Assembly: GCA_041687475.1 (NCBI GenBank)
Contig: JAWLBW010000178.1
Coordinates: forward strand, 1 to 9,503
Origin: JAWLBW01 sp041687475
GTDB taxonomy: Bacteria; J088; JAWLBW01
Direction of reading: 5' to 3'
Length of the DNA stretch: 9,503 bases
Under the pieces are notes generated by a model. That model searched no databases. It had not been told where the DNA came from and saw nothing but the letters and a program-made list of their open reading frames with translations. Positions within the stretch are counted from its first letter, which is position 1; each line of letters begins with the position of its first letter. Position numbers and translations under genes: made by a program. Positions 1 through 7,292 of the stretch are shown piece by piece.

Positions 1-1
1 G

Positions 2-469
2 GACGACTATGCCGGCTGGTTCATACAGCTCGGCGAGTTTGTTTCAGGCACGGACGACAACCGCGAACGATCGTCGGGTTCGCCCGTCTTTCATGCCGGG
101 TCAGACGGTCTGTTCTTTTCGACCTACTCGCCTTCGCGCGCAGGCGACGCCGAATGTGCGACCACAGGCTCGGGCTCCGTGTACGCACTCTACTATCGTA
201 CGGGCACGGCCCACCCTTACAAACCGCTGCTCGATCAGGACGACGGAAGCACCGATCCCTTCAAGATCGGCAAGAACAGCGACCGTAACTGCGCCGGCTG
301 CGCCGCCAGCATGATTTCGGGCATTCCCGGCATACCTTCGACCCCCACGCTGCACGGCGACAAGATCATCATTCAGGACGATACTGCCAATTTGATGACG
401 CTCGACCGTGCCGCCGGCACTCCCGCCGACAGCGGGTACATACTCTGGCGAAAGGCTACCGGTTTATAG
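2..469 (+). CDS. PilY1-like protein, C-terminal fragment (5' end outside window)
   Basis: The reading frame is open from the first bases of the window to a TAG at 467-469, giving the last 155 residues of a larger protein. The visible part starts DDYAGWFIQLGE, then has a strand-rich stretch (SSGSPVFHAGSDGLFFSTYSPS), a Cys, a Gly/Ser turn and VYALYYRTG. This order (GW-hydrophobic-L, a 'SPVF..G..FFSTY.PS' strand, Cys, then 'G.VYAL...TG') resembles the C-terminal beta-propeller of PilY1, the tip-associated type IV pilus adhesin, where the Cys and 'LY.LD..TG' strand recur. A CAGC motif and a 'GIPSTPTLHGDKIII' strand follow near the end. Family assignment is from pattern memory. It could instead be another PQQ- or propeller-type surface protein. 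A small secreted-protein gene starts 9 bases after the stop, so the two are probably co-transcribed. Confidence 0.55.
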   Translation, partial: DDYAGWFIQLGEFVSGTDDNRERSSGSPVFHAGSDGLFFSTYSPSRAGDAECATTGSGSVYALYYRTGTAHPYKPLLDQDDGSTDPFKIGKNSDRNCAGCAASMISGIPGIPSTPTLHGDKIIIQDDTANLMTLDRAAGTPADSGYILWRKATGL

Positions 470-478
470 GAGATTCGA

Positions 479-712
479 ATGAAGACGAGAAACTTCGTGT
501 TGGCCCTGTTCCTCAGTACACCCCTTCTGCCGGCAACAGCATCGGCAGAGTCACCGACACTGGTAACGCCGGAAAACGAGCGCAGGTTCCAGAGGGAGGC
601 CGGCGGCAACCCCGCCCAGCCCTCGGAAACGAAAATCGACAAAGGCCAATCAGAGTCTCGCAAGACGATCTATCGTCGAAAGTCCCGCGAAAATCGCATT
701 CGCGAGAAGTGA
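479..712 (+). CDS. Small secreted basic protein of unknown function
   Basis: This 77-residue protein starts at ATG 479 behind a good ribosome binding site (TAGGAG at 467-472, six bases before the ATG). The N-terminus is a textbook type I signal peptide: MKTRN, a hydrophobic core (FVLALFLSTPLLPA), then cleavage predicted after ASA at residue 23. The mature chain of about 54 residues has no cysteine and no transmembrane segment. It is strongly charged: the middle is Glu/Gly/Pro-rich, and the last 25 residues are Arg/Lys/Glu-rich (KTIYRRKSRENRIREK), probably disordered or helical. I do not recognise a family. It lies 9 bases after the PilY1-like gene and just before an intrinsic terminator, so it is probably the last gene of that operon. 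Its product would go to the periplasm or cell surface. It may partner or accessorise the upstream pilus-like protein, but that is inferred from position only. Confidence 0.7.
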   Translation: MKTRNFVLALFLSTPLLPATASAESPTLVTPENERRFQREAGGNPAQPSETKIDKGQSESRKTIYRRKSRENRIREK

Positions 713-723
713 GCCGTAGAGTG

Positions 724-756
724 CCGATGGCCCCACAAGTCATCGGATGTTATGCT
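724..756 (+). promoter_or_regulatory. Possible extended -10 promoter with adjacent inverted repeat for the kinase-regulator operon
   Basis: TGTTATGCT at 748-756 fits an extended -10 element (TG, one base, then TATGCT). No good -35 is seen at the usual distance. Directly upstream is a 6-bp inverted repeat, CCGATG (724-729) and CATCGG (741-746), spaced 11 bases, which could be an operator. Transcription would start near 763, inside the terminator hairpin. This is a weak call. The kinase operon needs some promoter, and there are only about 100 bases between it and the previous gene. Confidence 0.25.
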
Positions 757-757
757 G

Positions 758-796
758 AGTAGGTCTGCCGCACGGGCGGCAGACCTACTTTCTTTC
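758..796 (+). terminator. Intrinsic terminator after the PilY1-like/small-protein operon
   Basis: A perfect 13-bp stem (AGTAGGTCTGCCG at 758-770 with CGGCAGACCTACT at 777-789) encloses a 6-base loop and is followed by a T-rich tail (TTCTTTC). It ends the upstream operon on the + strand. It also lies only about 20 bases before the GTG start of the kinase gene, so it may sit in the kinase leader and limit read-through. Confidence 0.85.
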
Positions 797-815
797 GGCG
801 GCCGGCATATCAGAC

Positions 816-2165
816 GTGCTTCAGCAATCGTGCATACAGCCCGTGCCACTGCTCACCGAACCACTCATCACGACGGTCGGCGAGCGCGAAGCCGTAGCGC
901 TTCGAGAAGAGGCCCTGAATCTTCTCGAGTCTACCGTGGCCACGTTTCGGGAAATGTTGCCCGAAGTATCCTTCCATCTGGCGGTAGGGCATGCCAAACC
1001 CAGCGATCCATGCGCCATTCAGATTCCCGGCATGGGGTGCGTGCTGCAACTTGCCGGTGGCGAGGAAGAGTTTCGACGCCGCATTGCCTCGATTCTCTGC
1101 GCGCAACTGAGCGCCCACATTCGCGCGCTCAACAACCTGGCCCAGATCAGACAGGCCAAACGTGAGTGGGAAGTCTCGGCCGACCTTCTCGAAGACGAAA
1201 TTTACCTCATCGATCCCCACTCGGTCATTCACAGACTCAACCGGAAGGCGGCCCTGCGGCTTGGTACGAAACCCCAGGACCAGATCGGCCAGCGCATCAA
1301 CGGCGACATCTTCGGGGGCGATCACGTACTGAAGGCTGCGCTGCCCAACGGCGGTCGATCGACAAACCAGTACATGCTGCACGTCGACGCGCGATACTAC
1401 GATGTACGCATCTACGGCGTGCAATGGGGCCAGAACCTGCCTGGCTACATTCTCGTACGCAGCGATCGAACCGACGATATCGCGGCGCAGCAGGCGCAAT
1501 TGCGCACCGCCCGACTCGCCGGCCTGGGCCAGGTTTCACTGGGGCTGGCACATGAATTGAACAACCCGCTCGGCATCATTCTCACGGCGGCCGGACGGCT
1601 CGAGCGCAGGCACGGCGACAACCAGGACGTTGCCGAAATGTCGCGGGTCATTTCCCGCGAGGTCGAACGATGCCGGCGCATTACCCATGCCCTGCTCGAC
1701 TATGGCCGGGCGCCCGACAGGCACCCTTCCATCGTATCGCTTCCGCGTATACTCAAACTGTTGCCGCAACGCTTGAGCGCCAGCTTTCCCCAACATCGCA
1801 TCAGGGTGCGCGCCAGAGGTCAGACCGACGTACTGGGGCACCCCGACGATCTGCTGCGGCTCTTTTCCAATCTTCTGGCCAACGCCTGCGATGCGTGCGA
1901 ACCGCACGATGAAATTCTCGTCTCGCTTCGCCGCGACAAGGGTAAAGCCCTGGTCTCGGTAGCCAACCCTGGGCCTCCCATACCGGCGCACATCGAGAAA
2001 CGGATTTTTCAGCCCTTCTTTACCACGAAGGGGCACGGAACAGGATTGGGGCTTGCGTTCGCGTTGCGTATTGTCGAAATGCTGCAAGGCACGATCTGGT
2101 ATGAGCGGCGCGATCCCTGTAATATTTTTCATGTACGCTTACCCATCGTAAAGGCCGAACCATGA
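816..2165 (+). CDS. Soluble PAS-domain sensor histidine kinase (NtrB-like)
   Basis: This 449-residue kinase phosphorylates the response regulator encoded by the next gene. No hydrophobic membrane segment or signal peptide is present, so it should sense a cytoplasmic signal. Residues 20-110 form an unrecognised, possibly GAF-like sensory region with scattered cysteines (6, 66, 75, 95). Residues about 115-215 look like a PAS domain (EIYLIDPHSVIHRLNRKA). The HisKA H-box LAHELNNPLG places the phospho-accepting His at 246. The catalytic domain has an N-box (LLANACDA, 353-360), a G1-like ANPGPPIP (383-390), an F-box FQPFFTTK and G2 GHGTGLGL (407-413). The G1 motif has Asn-Pro-Gly instead of Asp-Asn-Gly, a variation also found in active kinases such as CusS. 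The start is GTG at 816, the only usable start upstream of the conserved part, because an in-frame TGA sits at 756. It lacks a clear Shine-Dalgarno sequence. The gene overlaps the regulator by ATGA. Confidence 0.9.
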   Translation: MLQQSCIQPVPLLTEPLITTVGEREAVALREEALNLLESTVATFREMLPEVSFHLAVGHAKPSDPCAIQIPGMGCVLQLAGGEEEFRRRIASILCAQLSAHIRALNNLAQIRQAKREWEVSADLLEDEIYLIDPHSVIHRLNRKAALRLGTKPQDQIGQRINGDIFGGDHVLKAALPNGGRSTNQYMLHVDARYYDVRIYGVQWGQNLPGYILVRSDRTDDIAAQQAQLRTARLAGLGQVSLGLAHELNNPLGIILTAAGRLERRHGDNQDVAEMSRVISREVERCRRITHALLDYGRAPDRHPSIVSLPRILKLLPQRLSASFPQHRIRVRARGQTDVLGHPDDLLRLFSNLLANACDACEPHDEILVSLRRDKGKALVSVANPGPPIPAHIEKRIFQPFFTTKGHGTGLGLAFALRIVEMLQGTIWYERRDPCNIFHVRLPIVKAEP

Positions 2166-3424
2166 GGCTACTTTTCGTAGACGACGAACGCGGTTTCACC
2201 GATCTGGTACTCGCCGAGCTACCCCATGAGTGGAACAAATACGCAGCTTACTCGCTGGCCGAGGCCCGGGCCGTTCTGCGCAACAATGTCATCGACGTCG
2301 TGGTGCTTGACCTGCGCCTGCCCGATGGCGACGGACTCGATCTGCTGCGTGAAATTCGCAACAAGCCCGAGGGACCCGAAGTCTTCGTGCTTACCGGTCA
2401 CGGCTCCGTGCCCGAAGCCGTCGAGGCCATGCGCCTGGGCGTTTTCGATTTCGTGACCAAACCCGTGCCCATTGACGACCTCGAAACCATCATCAAGTCG
2501 GCCGGCATGCGCCGGGGAATCGACCTGGGCAAGAGCGACGACGCGAGCGAAAACCTCGAGGGCCTGCTGCCGCCGCGTCTGCGCGCGCTGGGACGCCAGG
2601 TGCTCGACATCGCACGCACCGACATTCCGATTCTCATTTACGGTGAAGCGGGCGTGGGCAAACGACGCTTTGCCGAATTCATTCATGCCGCTTCGTCGCG
2701 TGCGAACGAAAGCCTCGAGACGGCCGCCTGCGACAAGGGCGCGAAAGAGTCCGTCGAAACCGAGCTGTTCGGGCAGCCGGGCTCCGGCCTGGCCACAGGC
2801 GCCCTGCTGGCCAGAGCCCAGCGCGGCACGCTCGTGCTTCACGAAATCGGCGAACTGTCGCTGTCGGCCCAGGACCGCCTTTTCCACCTGCTGTCGACAC
2901 CTGCCGACGAAGCCCGCGGCGAGCGGCTGCCGCGCGCCATCGGCACGACAAGCCGGGTGCTGCAGAACCAGATTGAAAGCGGCCAGTTTCGCGAGGATCT
3001 GTTCTTTCGCCTGAGCGGATTCACGATTACCATTCCTCCGCTGCGCGAGCGTCCCGAAGACATTCTTCACTTCGCCCAGGAGTATTTCGGGCGCAAGATA
3101 GCCTCGCCGGCGGCGCAGGCGCTCGTCAATCACGACTGGCCAGGCAACATGAACGAACTGCAGTTCGTTCTCAGGGCCGCGCGCGAAGTGGCCGGCGATG
3201 CCCCGCTCATTCGCAAGGCCCACCTCGAGGCCGGATTCGTCGCCAGCGGCGACTACTACCGGGCCAGCCTGTCGGGCCCTCTTGCCCTGCGCGACGTCGA
3301 GCACAACCACATTCACCGTGTGCTCAAACTGACCAAGGGCAATCAGACCCAGGCAGCCAAACTTCTGGGCATCGACCCCAAGACGCTTTACCGCAAGCTG
3401 CGCGAAGAAGAGTCGGACGGCTGA
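2162..3424 (+). CDS. NtrC-architecture response regulator with degenerate sigma-54 activation domain
   Basis: This 420-residue regulator is the partner of the kinase upstream, overlapping its stop codon by four bases. The receiver domain (1-120) is intact: acidic pair D7/D8, phospho-acceptor D50 (VVLDLRLPDG), T78 and K100. The AAA+ domain (about 135-345) is recognisable by Walker A GEAGVGKR (161-168), VETELFG, the arginine-finger region FREDLFFRL, LRERPEDI and WPGN. Several key positions are altered: GAFTGA is GLATGA (209-214), Walker B reads LVLHEIGE with His227 for Asp, and the usual GNVREL is GNMNEL, losing an Arg. The stretch between Walker B and the Arg finger is also shortened. The C-terminus (about 378-415) is a Fis-type helix-turn-helix (GNQTQAAKLLGIDPKTLYRKL). 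It should bind DNA under phosphorylation control but probably does not drive sigma-54 polymerase in the standard way. Its targets are unknown. Length is somewhat under the usual 440-480. Confidence 0.92.
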   Translation: MRLLFVDDERGFTDLVLAELPHEWNKYAAYSLAEARAVLRNNVIDVVVLDLRLPDGDGLDLLREIRNKPEGPEVFVLTGHGSVPEAVEAMRLGVFDFVTKPVPIDDLETIIKSAGMRRGIDLGKSDDASENLEGLLPPRLRALGRQVLDIARTDIPILIYGEAGVGKRRFAEFIHAASSRANESLETAACDKGAKESVETELFGQPGSGLATGALLARAQRGTLVLHEIGELSLSAQDRLFHLLSTPADEARGERLPRAIGTTSRVLQNQIESGQFREDLFFRLSGFTITIPPLRERPEDILHFAQEYFGRKIASPAAQALVNHDWPGNMNELQFVLRAAREVAGDAPLIRKAHLEAGFVASGDYYRASLSGPLALRDVEHNHIHRVLKLTKGNQTQAAKLLGIDPKTLYRKLREEESDG

Positions 3425-3450
3425 ACGCGCAGGCATTACCGCATCAAAGA

Positions 3451-3491
3451 AATGGGGAGACGGGCTCATGCCCCGTCTCCCCTTTCTCTTT
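3451..3491. terminator. Terminator between convergent genes, probably bidirectional
   Basis: An 11-bp stem, GGGGAGACGGG (3454-3464) with CCCGTCTCCCC (3472-3482), has a 7-base loop. It is followed on the + strand by TTTCTCTTT. On the - strand it is followed by a weaker A/T-rich tail (ATTTCTTTG). It lies in the 92-base gap between the regulator stop and the convergent heparinase-like gene stop, so it can serve both. Confidence 0.85.
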
Positions 3492-3516
3492 CCGGCACAG
3501 CGAGTGCGCCGAGTGC

Positions 3517-6500
3517 TTACTTCCACCAATCGAAGGGTACGGTAACCGTGTCGCCGGGCTTTACCGCGAAGTTGAAACCGGCATCATAATTACCGGCATC
3601 GAGCAGCCCCTCAATCAGCGGTACGGCTCCCAGATCGAACTCCGACGACTTGCCCCGGGTCGAGGCGCCGAAGAGCCGATAGGTCGCATCGCGAAAGGCG
3701 TCATACCTTACCGGTACCGCCGGCTGCATATCGGCCCAGCGATTCACCAGCACGCCGGCGTCGCACTTCGCCCCGACGGAAATGGAGTTACTTCCGTCGC
3801 TCTCATGAATACGCTCGACTGGGCCCACACACGCAGCCGGAAGCCCCGCCAGCTCAATCCCACCGTTCCAGCGCAATTCTTCGCCCCGACCTATCCACGC
3901 GAACCGGCGCACGCCGCTCTCTTCGGCGTAAACGGCGGCAAGGCCCTTCCACCCGAGAGGCCCGAACCGGCGATAGGTCTCGCCTGCCGCATCGAAGCCC
4001 AAGTGAATGGTACGACCGTCGGTAAGAACGATTTCGACGACGGCCACCAATCCGGCCGGCTCGATGTCGGCATGCAGGGTACGCACCGAAGCCACGGCAG
4101 GGGCATCGAGCACCGGTTCCCAGACATTTACCATTCCGGTACCGCGCCCTGCATTGCGGCCGCGCAGCAACAGGTAGCCCACGGGCTCGCCGAAGGGCAT
4201 GCCGCCCGTAGCCGACGCCAGCTGGTCGAAGGCCCCCACCGGGGTCATCCACGCGCGCAGGCGGGCGGGCGTGAGACCGCGCGACGTCCAGTCGAACTGA
4301 TTCCACTCGGCAAGGAAGCTGCCGGTTACCGTGTCGGCGTAGGAGGCCTCGGTCAGAAACTGAAATCCGCTGCCGCGATAGAGGTTGGCCGCGGCCTCGA
4401 CGCACGCCATATTACTGCGGCAGGCGGCGTCGACTTCGGCGAAGTCATAGGGTTCGCCCCAGGCAACAAACGCACCGCTGTCGACGCCCGCATAGGTATT
4501 GGTCGTGGGGGTGAGTTGTGGCCCGCGCGGCAAGGTTACGGCGTCGCCCCCACCGTGATAGCTGTAATGATGAACCGAACCGCCGGAAGTGCTCGAGAAC
4601 TCGACGACGAAGAATCGGCCACCGCCGATCTCGACGCGCAGCAGGCTGCGCCGCAACCGGGCTTCGGGCAGCATGGCCGGCCATTCATACACGCCCGGAT
4701 ACGCTGTATCGCTCTCCAACTCCATCAGCGCGACCGGGCTGCCGTCGGTGTTCAGATAGGTCTTCAGATTGCTTGCCCAGATGTGGTGCGACTGTCGTGT
4801 ACGGTCGACCAGCACGCTGTTGTGACTGCCGGTGTTGGCGTGCCACCCGAAGTAGCGCCAATCGAAGGCCCGGGGCGACCCCGGGGTGGGCATGAAATCG
4901 AGGCCGGCATATTGTATGCCGAAGTCGAGCTGGTCGTGATGCGCATGCCTGCCGAAGCCACCCCGCGGCGACTGGCTTCGCCCGAAGTAGGCCCACACGC
5001 TGTGTTGCCCGTTACCGCTTCCCCCCTTCAATTGTGCGAAGCCATACCCGGCAAGAACGGGCGACTCGAGCAGGTCGGCGCGGGCCTTGCGCACATCGCG
5101 GGCCAGACCGCGCTGCACCGCGTAGGGGTCGCGGTCCCAGATCGAGGTGTGCAGGCCGTCGATCGCGCCGCCATTGGCCTCGACCGCCTGCAGGGCCAAC
5201 CGCTCGTCGGGGCCGAACAGCTCGTAGGCGAGCGTCAGCTTCTCTTTCGAGGGGCGCGGCGGCGGCCCGGCTCGGCCGGTTCTACCGTCGTCGCCGAGAT
5301 GCACGTAAAACCCCGGAATGGTTTCGAGCTGCCGGAGAAAACCGAAGTGCAGCGCCAGCCGGTAACGAATGCGCCGCCAGGCCGGCCACGGCATGTTCAG
5401 GTTACTGGTCAGCGAAAAATTTCTGCGGGCATAGAGTTCGAGCAGCTCGCCCGTGATCAGGTGGTAGTCGAAACCGATGGCCATGTAACCCGGCGACACC
5501 TCGTCGGTGCCGCCGTCGCGGTCCATGCTCTGAAAATACAGCTCGGGAAGCCTGCCCTGCCCCTCGGCAAAAACCCAGTCAAGTAGCGCCTGCGAGCGTT
5601 CCCCGCCATCGAGCACGAAGGCGAGCAGAATCATGAGGGCGTGGGGCAGTGACGCATTCCCCCAGATGGTTTTGCCGGGTACCCGTGCCGCCGCCGCCCA
5701 GAACATGTTTTCGATGGGCTCGCGAACATTGCCCGGGGCCTCTCCGGAATGCAGGTCGGCCAGTACCGACAAGAGTCGCGCATCGTCATACGAACGCCAC
5801 ACGATGTCGTAGGCCCTGATGAGGTTGGCCATGGCAATGCCGTCGGACATGCGCCCGAAGACGACCCCTTGTTCGCCGTCGAGATACGCCGCTAGCCCAG
5901 GCTCTCGTTGCAGGTGCACCGGATACCAGGCCGGCGCCTCTTCGAAGTGATCGGCAAACGCGTGCAGAACGAGCGCCACCCGCAGGGCCGCCTCGTCGCC
6001 GGCGCCCGGGCCCTCAAAGACCGAGGTCAGTGCCCCGCTCCACACGAAGCTGCGTCCGTTGAGGGGGTCGCCCAGATCGAGACGGGCCAGATTCTTGAGC
6101 ACGGTATAGACGTAGAAGGCGACAAAGTAGTACTTGCGGCCATCGTATACGGCGCCGTAACCGCAATCGTGCCACGCGGTTCCGGTATCGCAGTGGGTCG
6201 AGTCGTTACCGGGCCACTGGTACGTACCGTCGGCCAGCCGATTAGCCTCGTAGTGAGCGGCAAAGTCGTTCTGGGGATACCATTCGTCTGGGGTAGAGTC
6301 GTCGGTATCCATGCACTTGACCTTGAAGCGATACCAGTCGGGGTTCACGTACCAACCGCGCAGCGGCTTTCCGTTCGGGCACAGACCGCTGTACGAGGGC
6401 GCCTTGGCACGGGGAAGGCTCGGGTGGTACACGAGCTCGTGAATGGTAGGCAAATCTCGATTCAGCCACTCCTGCGCGTAAGCGCGGTGCGAAGCGGCCT

Positions 6501-6642
6501 CGCTCCACGGATAAGCGGCATTGGCGCGGGCGTTGGCCTGTCGCGCATCAGTGTAGATGGAAGGGCCCGACTTGGCCCGGGCGGTATCCGGCGAGATGAA
6601 AAGGCAAAGAAGAACGACCGCCGAAACAACGTAACGCTGCAT
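3517..6642 (-). CDS. Secreted heparinase II/III-like polysaccharide lyase candidate
   Basis: This 1041-residue protein starts at ATG 6640-6642 behind AGGAG with a 6-base spacer. A type I signal peptide is clear (MQRY, a hydrophobic core, cleavage likely after ARA at residue 23). There is no lipobox, so the mature protein is periplasmic or secreted. Residues about 215-400 look like the alpha-helical toroid of alginate/heparinase-type lyases, with WGNASLPHALMILLAF and the E..PGY region (DGGTDEVSPGYMAIG, 376-390). Residues 560-620 carry the heparinase II/III hallmark: GRHAHHDQLDFGIQYAGLDF (His566, His568, His569, Asp570), then NTGSHNSVLVDRTRQ with His607-Asn608. The remaining 400 residues are beta-rich, as in these lyases. 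Eight cysteines remain in the mature chain, an even number that would allow disulfides. Such enzymes cleave uronic-acid polysaccharides by beta-elimination. The substrate here cannot be told. No transporter or sugar-catabolism genes adjoin it, and it stands as a single gene. Confidence 0.8.
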   Translation of the reverse strand: MQRYVVSAVVLLCLFISPDTARAKSGPSIYTDARQANARANAAYPWSEAASHRAYAQEWLNRDLPTIHELVYHPSLPRAKAPSYSGLCPNGKPLRGWYVNPDWYRFKVKCMDTDDSTPDEWYPQNDFAAHYEANRLADGTYQWPGNDSTHCDTGTAWHDCGYGAVYDGRKYYFVAFYVYTVLKNLARLDLGDPLNGRSFVWSGALTSVFEGPGAGDEAALRVALVLHAFADHFEEAPAWYPVHLQREPGLAAYLDGEQGVVFGRMSDGIAMANLIRAYDIVWRSYDDARLLSVLADLHSGEAPGNVREPIENMFWAAAARVPGKTIWGNASLPHALMILLAFVLDGGERSQALLDWVFAEGQGRLPELYFQSMDRDGGTDEVSPGYMAIGFDYHLITGELLELYARRNFSLTSNLNMPWPAWRRIRYRLALHFGFLRQLETIPGFYVHLGDDGRTGRAGPPPRPSKEKLTLAYELFGPDERLALQAVEANGGAIDGLHTSIWDRDPYAVQRGLARDVRKARADLLESPVLAGYGFAQLKGGSGNGQHSVWAYFGRSQSPRGGFGRHAHHDQLDFGIQYAGLDFMPTPGSPRAFDWRYFGWHANTGSHNSVLVDRTRQSHHIWASNLKTYLNTDGSPVALMELESDTAYPGVYEWPAMLPEARLRRSLLRVEIGGGRFFVVEFSSTSGGSVHHYSYHGGGDAVTLPRGPQLTPTTNTYAGVDSGAFVAWGEPYDFAEVDAACRSNMACVEAAANLYRGSGFQFLTEASYADTVTGSFLAEWNQFDWTSRGLTPARLRAWMTPVGAFDQLASATGGMPFGEPVGYLLLRGRNAGRGTGMVNVWEPVLDAPAVASVRTLHADIEPAGLVAVVEIVLTDGRTIHLGFDAAGETYRRFGPLGWKGLAAVYAEESGVRRFAWIGRGEELRWNGGIELAGLPAACVGPVERIHESDGSNSISVGAKCDAGVLVNRWADMQPAVPVRYDAFRDATYRLFGASTRGKSSEFDLGAVPLIEGLLDAGNYDAGFNFAVKPGDTVTVPFDWWK

Positions 6643-6863
6643 GTTCGGCTCCTGAATGTAAGGCCCGCTCTGCGAAACGGCTCGCCGGGAAGAGACACGC
6701 CCACCAACGTAGCACTGTTTTTCAGCGCACGCCGCACCGGGGGGTTGGTGCGCGAGCTCACGCCGGAACGCGGAACTGCACTAACGCGGAGCGCGGAAAT
6801 GGGGGAACTCGGAACGGAGAACGGAGAAGGGGGAACGGAGACTACGGGTAGACCGCTTTGGTG
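6643..6863. other. Intergenic region with purine-rich short direct repeats
   Basis: This 221-base gap separates the heparinase-like start from the GlsB stop; both genes are on the - strand. The half nearer GlsB (about 6761-6843) is purine-rich on the + strand, with five copies of GGAAC and two copies of GGAACGGAGA (6811-6820 and 6832-6841). Read in the direction of GlsB transcription it is C/T-rich and G-poor, the composition expected of a Rho utilisation site. No hairpin terminator and no convincing promoter were seen. Confidence 0.4.
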
Positions 6864-7139
6864 TCAGCGGCCCTGGGGCTGGGGGTGGCTCGAACGCCGG
6901 CCTGTCACCATGCGTGCAATGCCGACGAACACGAAGGCGCCGATGAAGGCCGAGATTACGCCCGCGCCCATCGCCCGGTAAATGCCCAGCCAGATACCGC
7001 CCATGCCGAAGAGAGCCCCGCCGACGGCGCCCGCCACCATCGTCCACGCCCAGGTCAAACGGGGGTCACCGGGAAAGAGCAGTCGGACCGCCAGTCCGAA
7101 TACAGCGCCGAGGATGAGGTATGTCAGAATCAGGTTCAT
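6864..7139 (-). CDS. GlsB/YeaQ/YmgE family small membrane protein
   Basis: This 91-residue membrane protein starts at ATG 7137-7139 behind AAAGGAG six to seven bases upstream. Three hydrophobic segments are visible (about 3-22, 30-53 and 57-78). They are rich in Gly and Ala with the family pattern: LILGAVFGLAVRLLFPG, then TMVAGAVGGALFG, then GAGVISAFIGAFVFVGIARM, ending in a short basic hydrophilic tail (GRRSSHPQPQGR). This fits the transglycosylase-associated / GlsB (YeaQ, YmgE) family. These inner-membrane proteins are often stress-induced, and their biochemical role is not established. The gene lies 153 bases downstream of rpoD on the same strand, but the terminator between them suggests its own promoter, which I could not identify. 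Downstream is a C/T-rich stretch without a hairpin. Confidence 0.85.
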   Translation of the reverse strand: MNLILTYLILGAVFGLAVRLLFPGDPRLTWAWTMVAGAVGGALFGMGGIWLGIYRAMGAGVISAFIGAFVFVGIARMVTGRRSSHPQPQGR

Positions 7140-7236
7140 GGTCGCTCCTTTCGCTCAATGTCACACCAGTTGAGCCGGTCGTGAACCACGAGGCGCTTCC
7201 GTAGAACCGCCGACCTGCAGACGAAGCCCCCTGCCC

Positions 7237-7272
7237 CTGAAAAAGAAAGCCCGGACCTGGGTCCGGGCTTTC
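7237..7272 (-). terminator. Intrinsic terminator of rpoD
   Basis: Read on the - strand, an 11-12 bp stem (AAAGCCCGGAC paired with GTCCGGGCTTT, 7246-7256 and 7261-7271) with a tetraloop is followed by CTTTTTC. It lies about 20 bases past the rpoD stop codon. Confidence 0.9.
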
Positions 7273-7292
7273 CTGTACGAATAACGGCCTTC

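Noticed and set aside
1546..1561. Sigma-54-like promoter match (TGGCAC, five bases, TTGAA)
   Set aside because: It lies within the codons for the kinase H-box (LAHELNN) and has no gene starting downstream; the TTGC part is also imperfect.
2219..3529. 436-residue open frame on the - strand opposite the response regulator
   Set aside because: It crosses the terminator at 3454-3482 and overlaps the end of the heparinase-like gene; no recognisable domain, so it is a shadow of the regulator.
3805..5586. 593-residue open frame on the + strand opposite the heparinase-like gene
   Set aside because: It is a shadow frame. The - strand protein has a signal peptide, ribosome binding site and conserved motifs, while this frame has no family features or start signal; long antisense frames are common in GC-rich genes.
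5908..6981. 357-residue open frame on the + strand spanning the start of the heparinase-like gene and the following intergenic region
   Set aside because: No motif or ribosome binding site; it runs antisense through a signal peptide, an intergenic repeat tract and the end of glsB.
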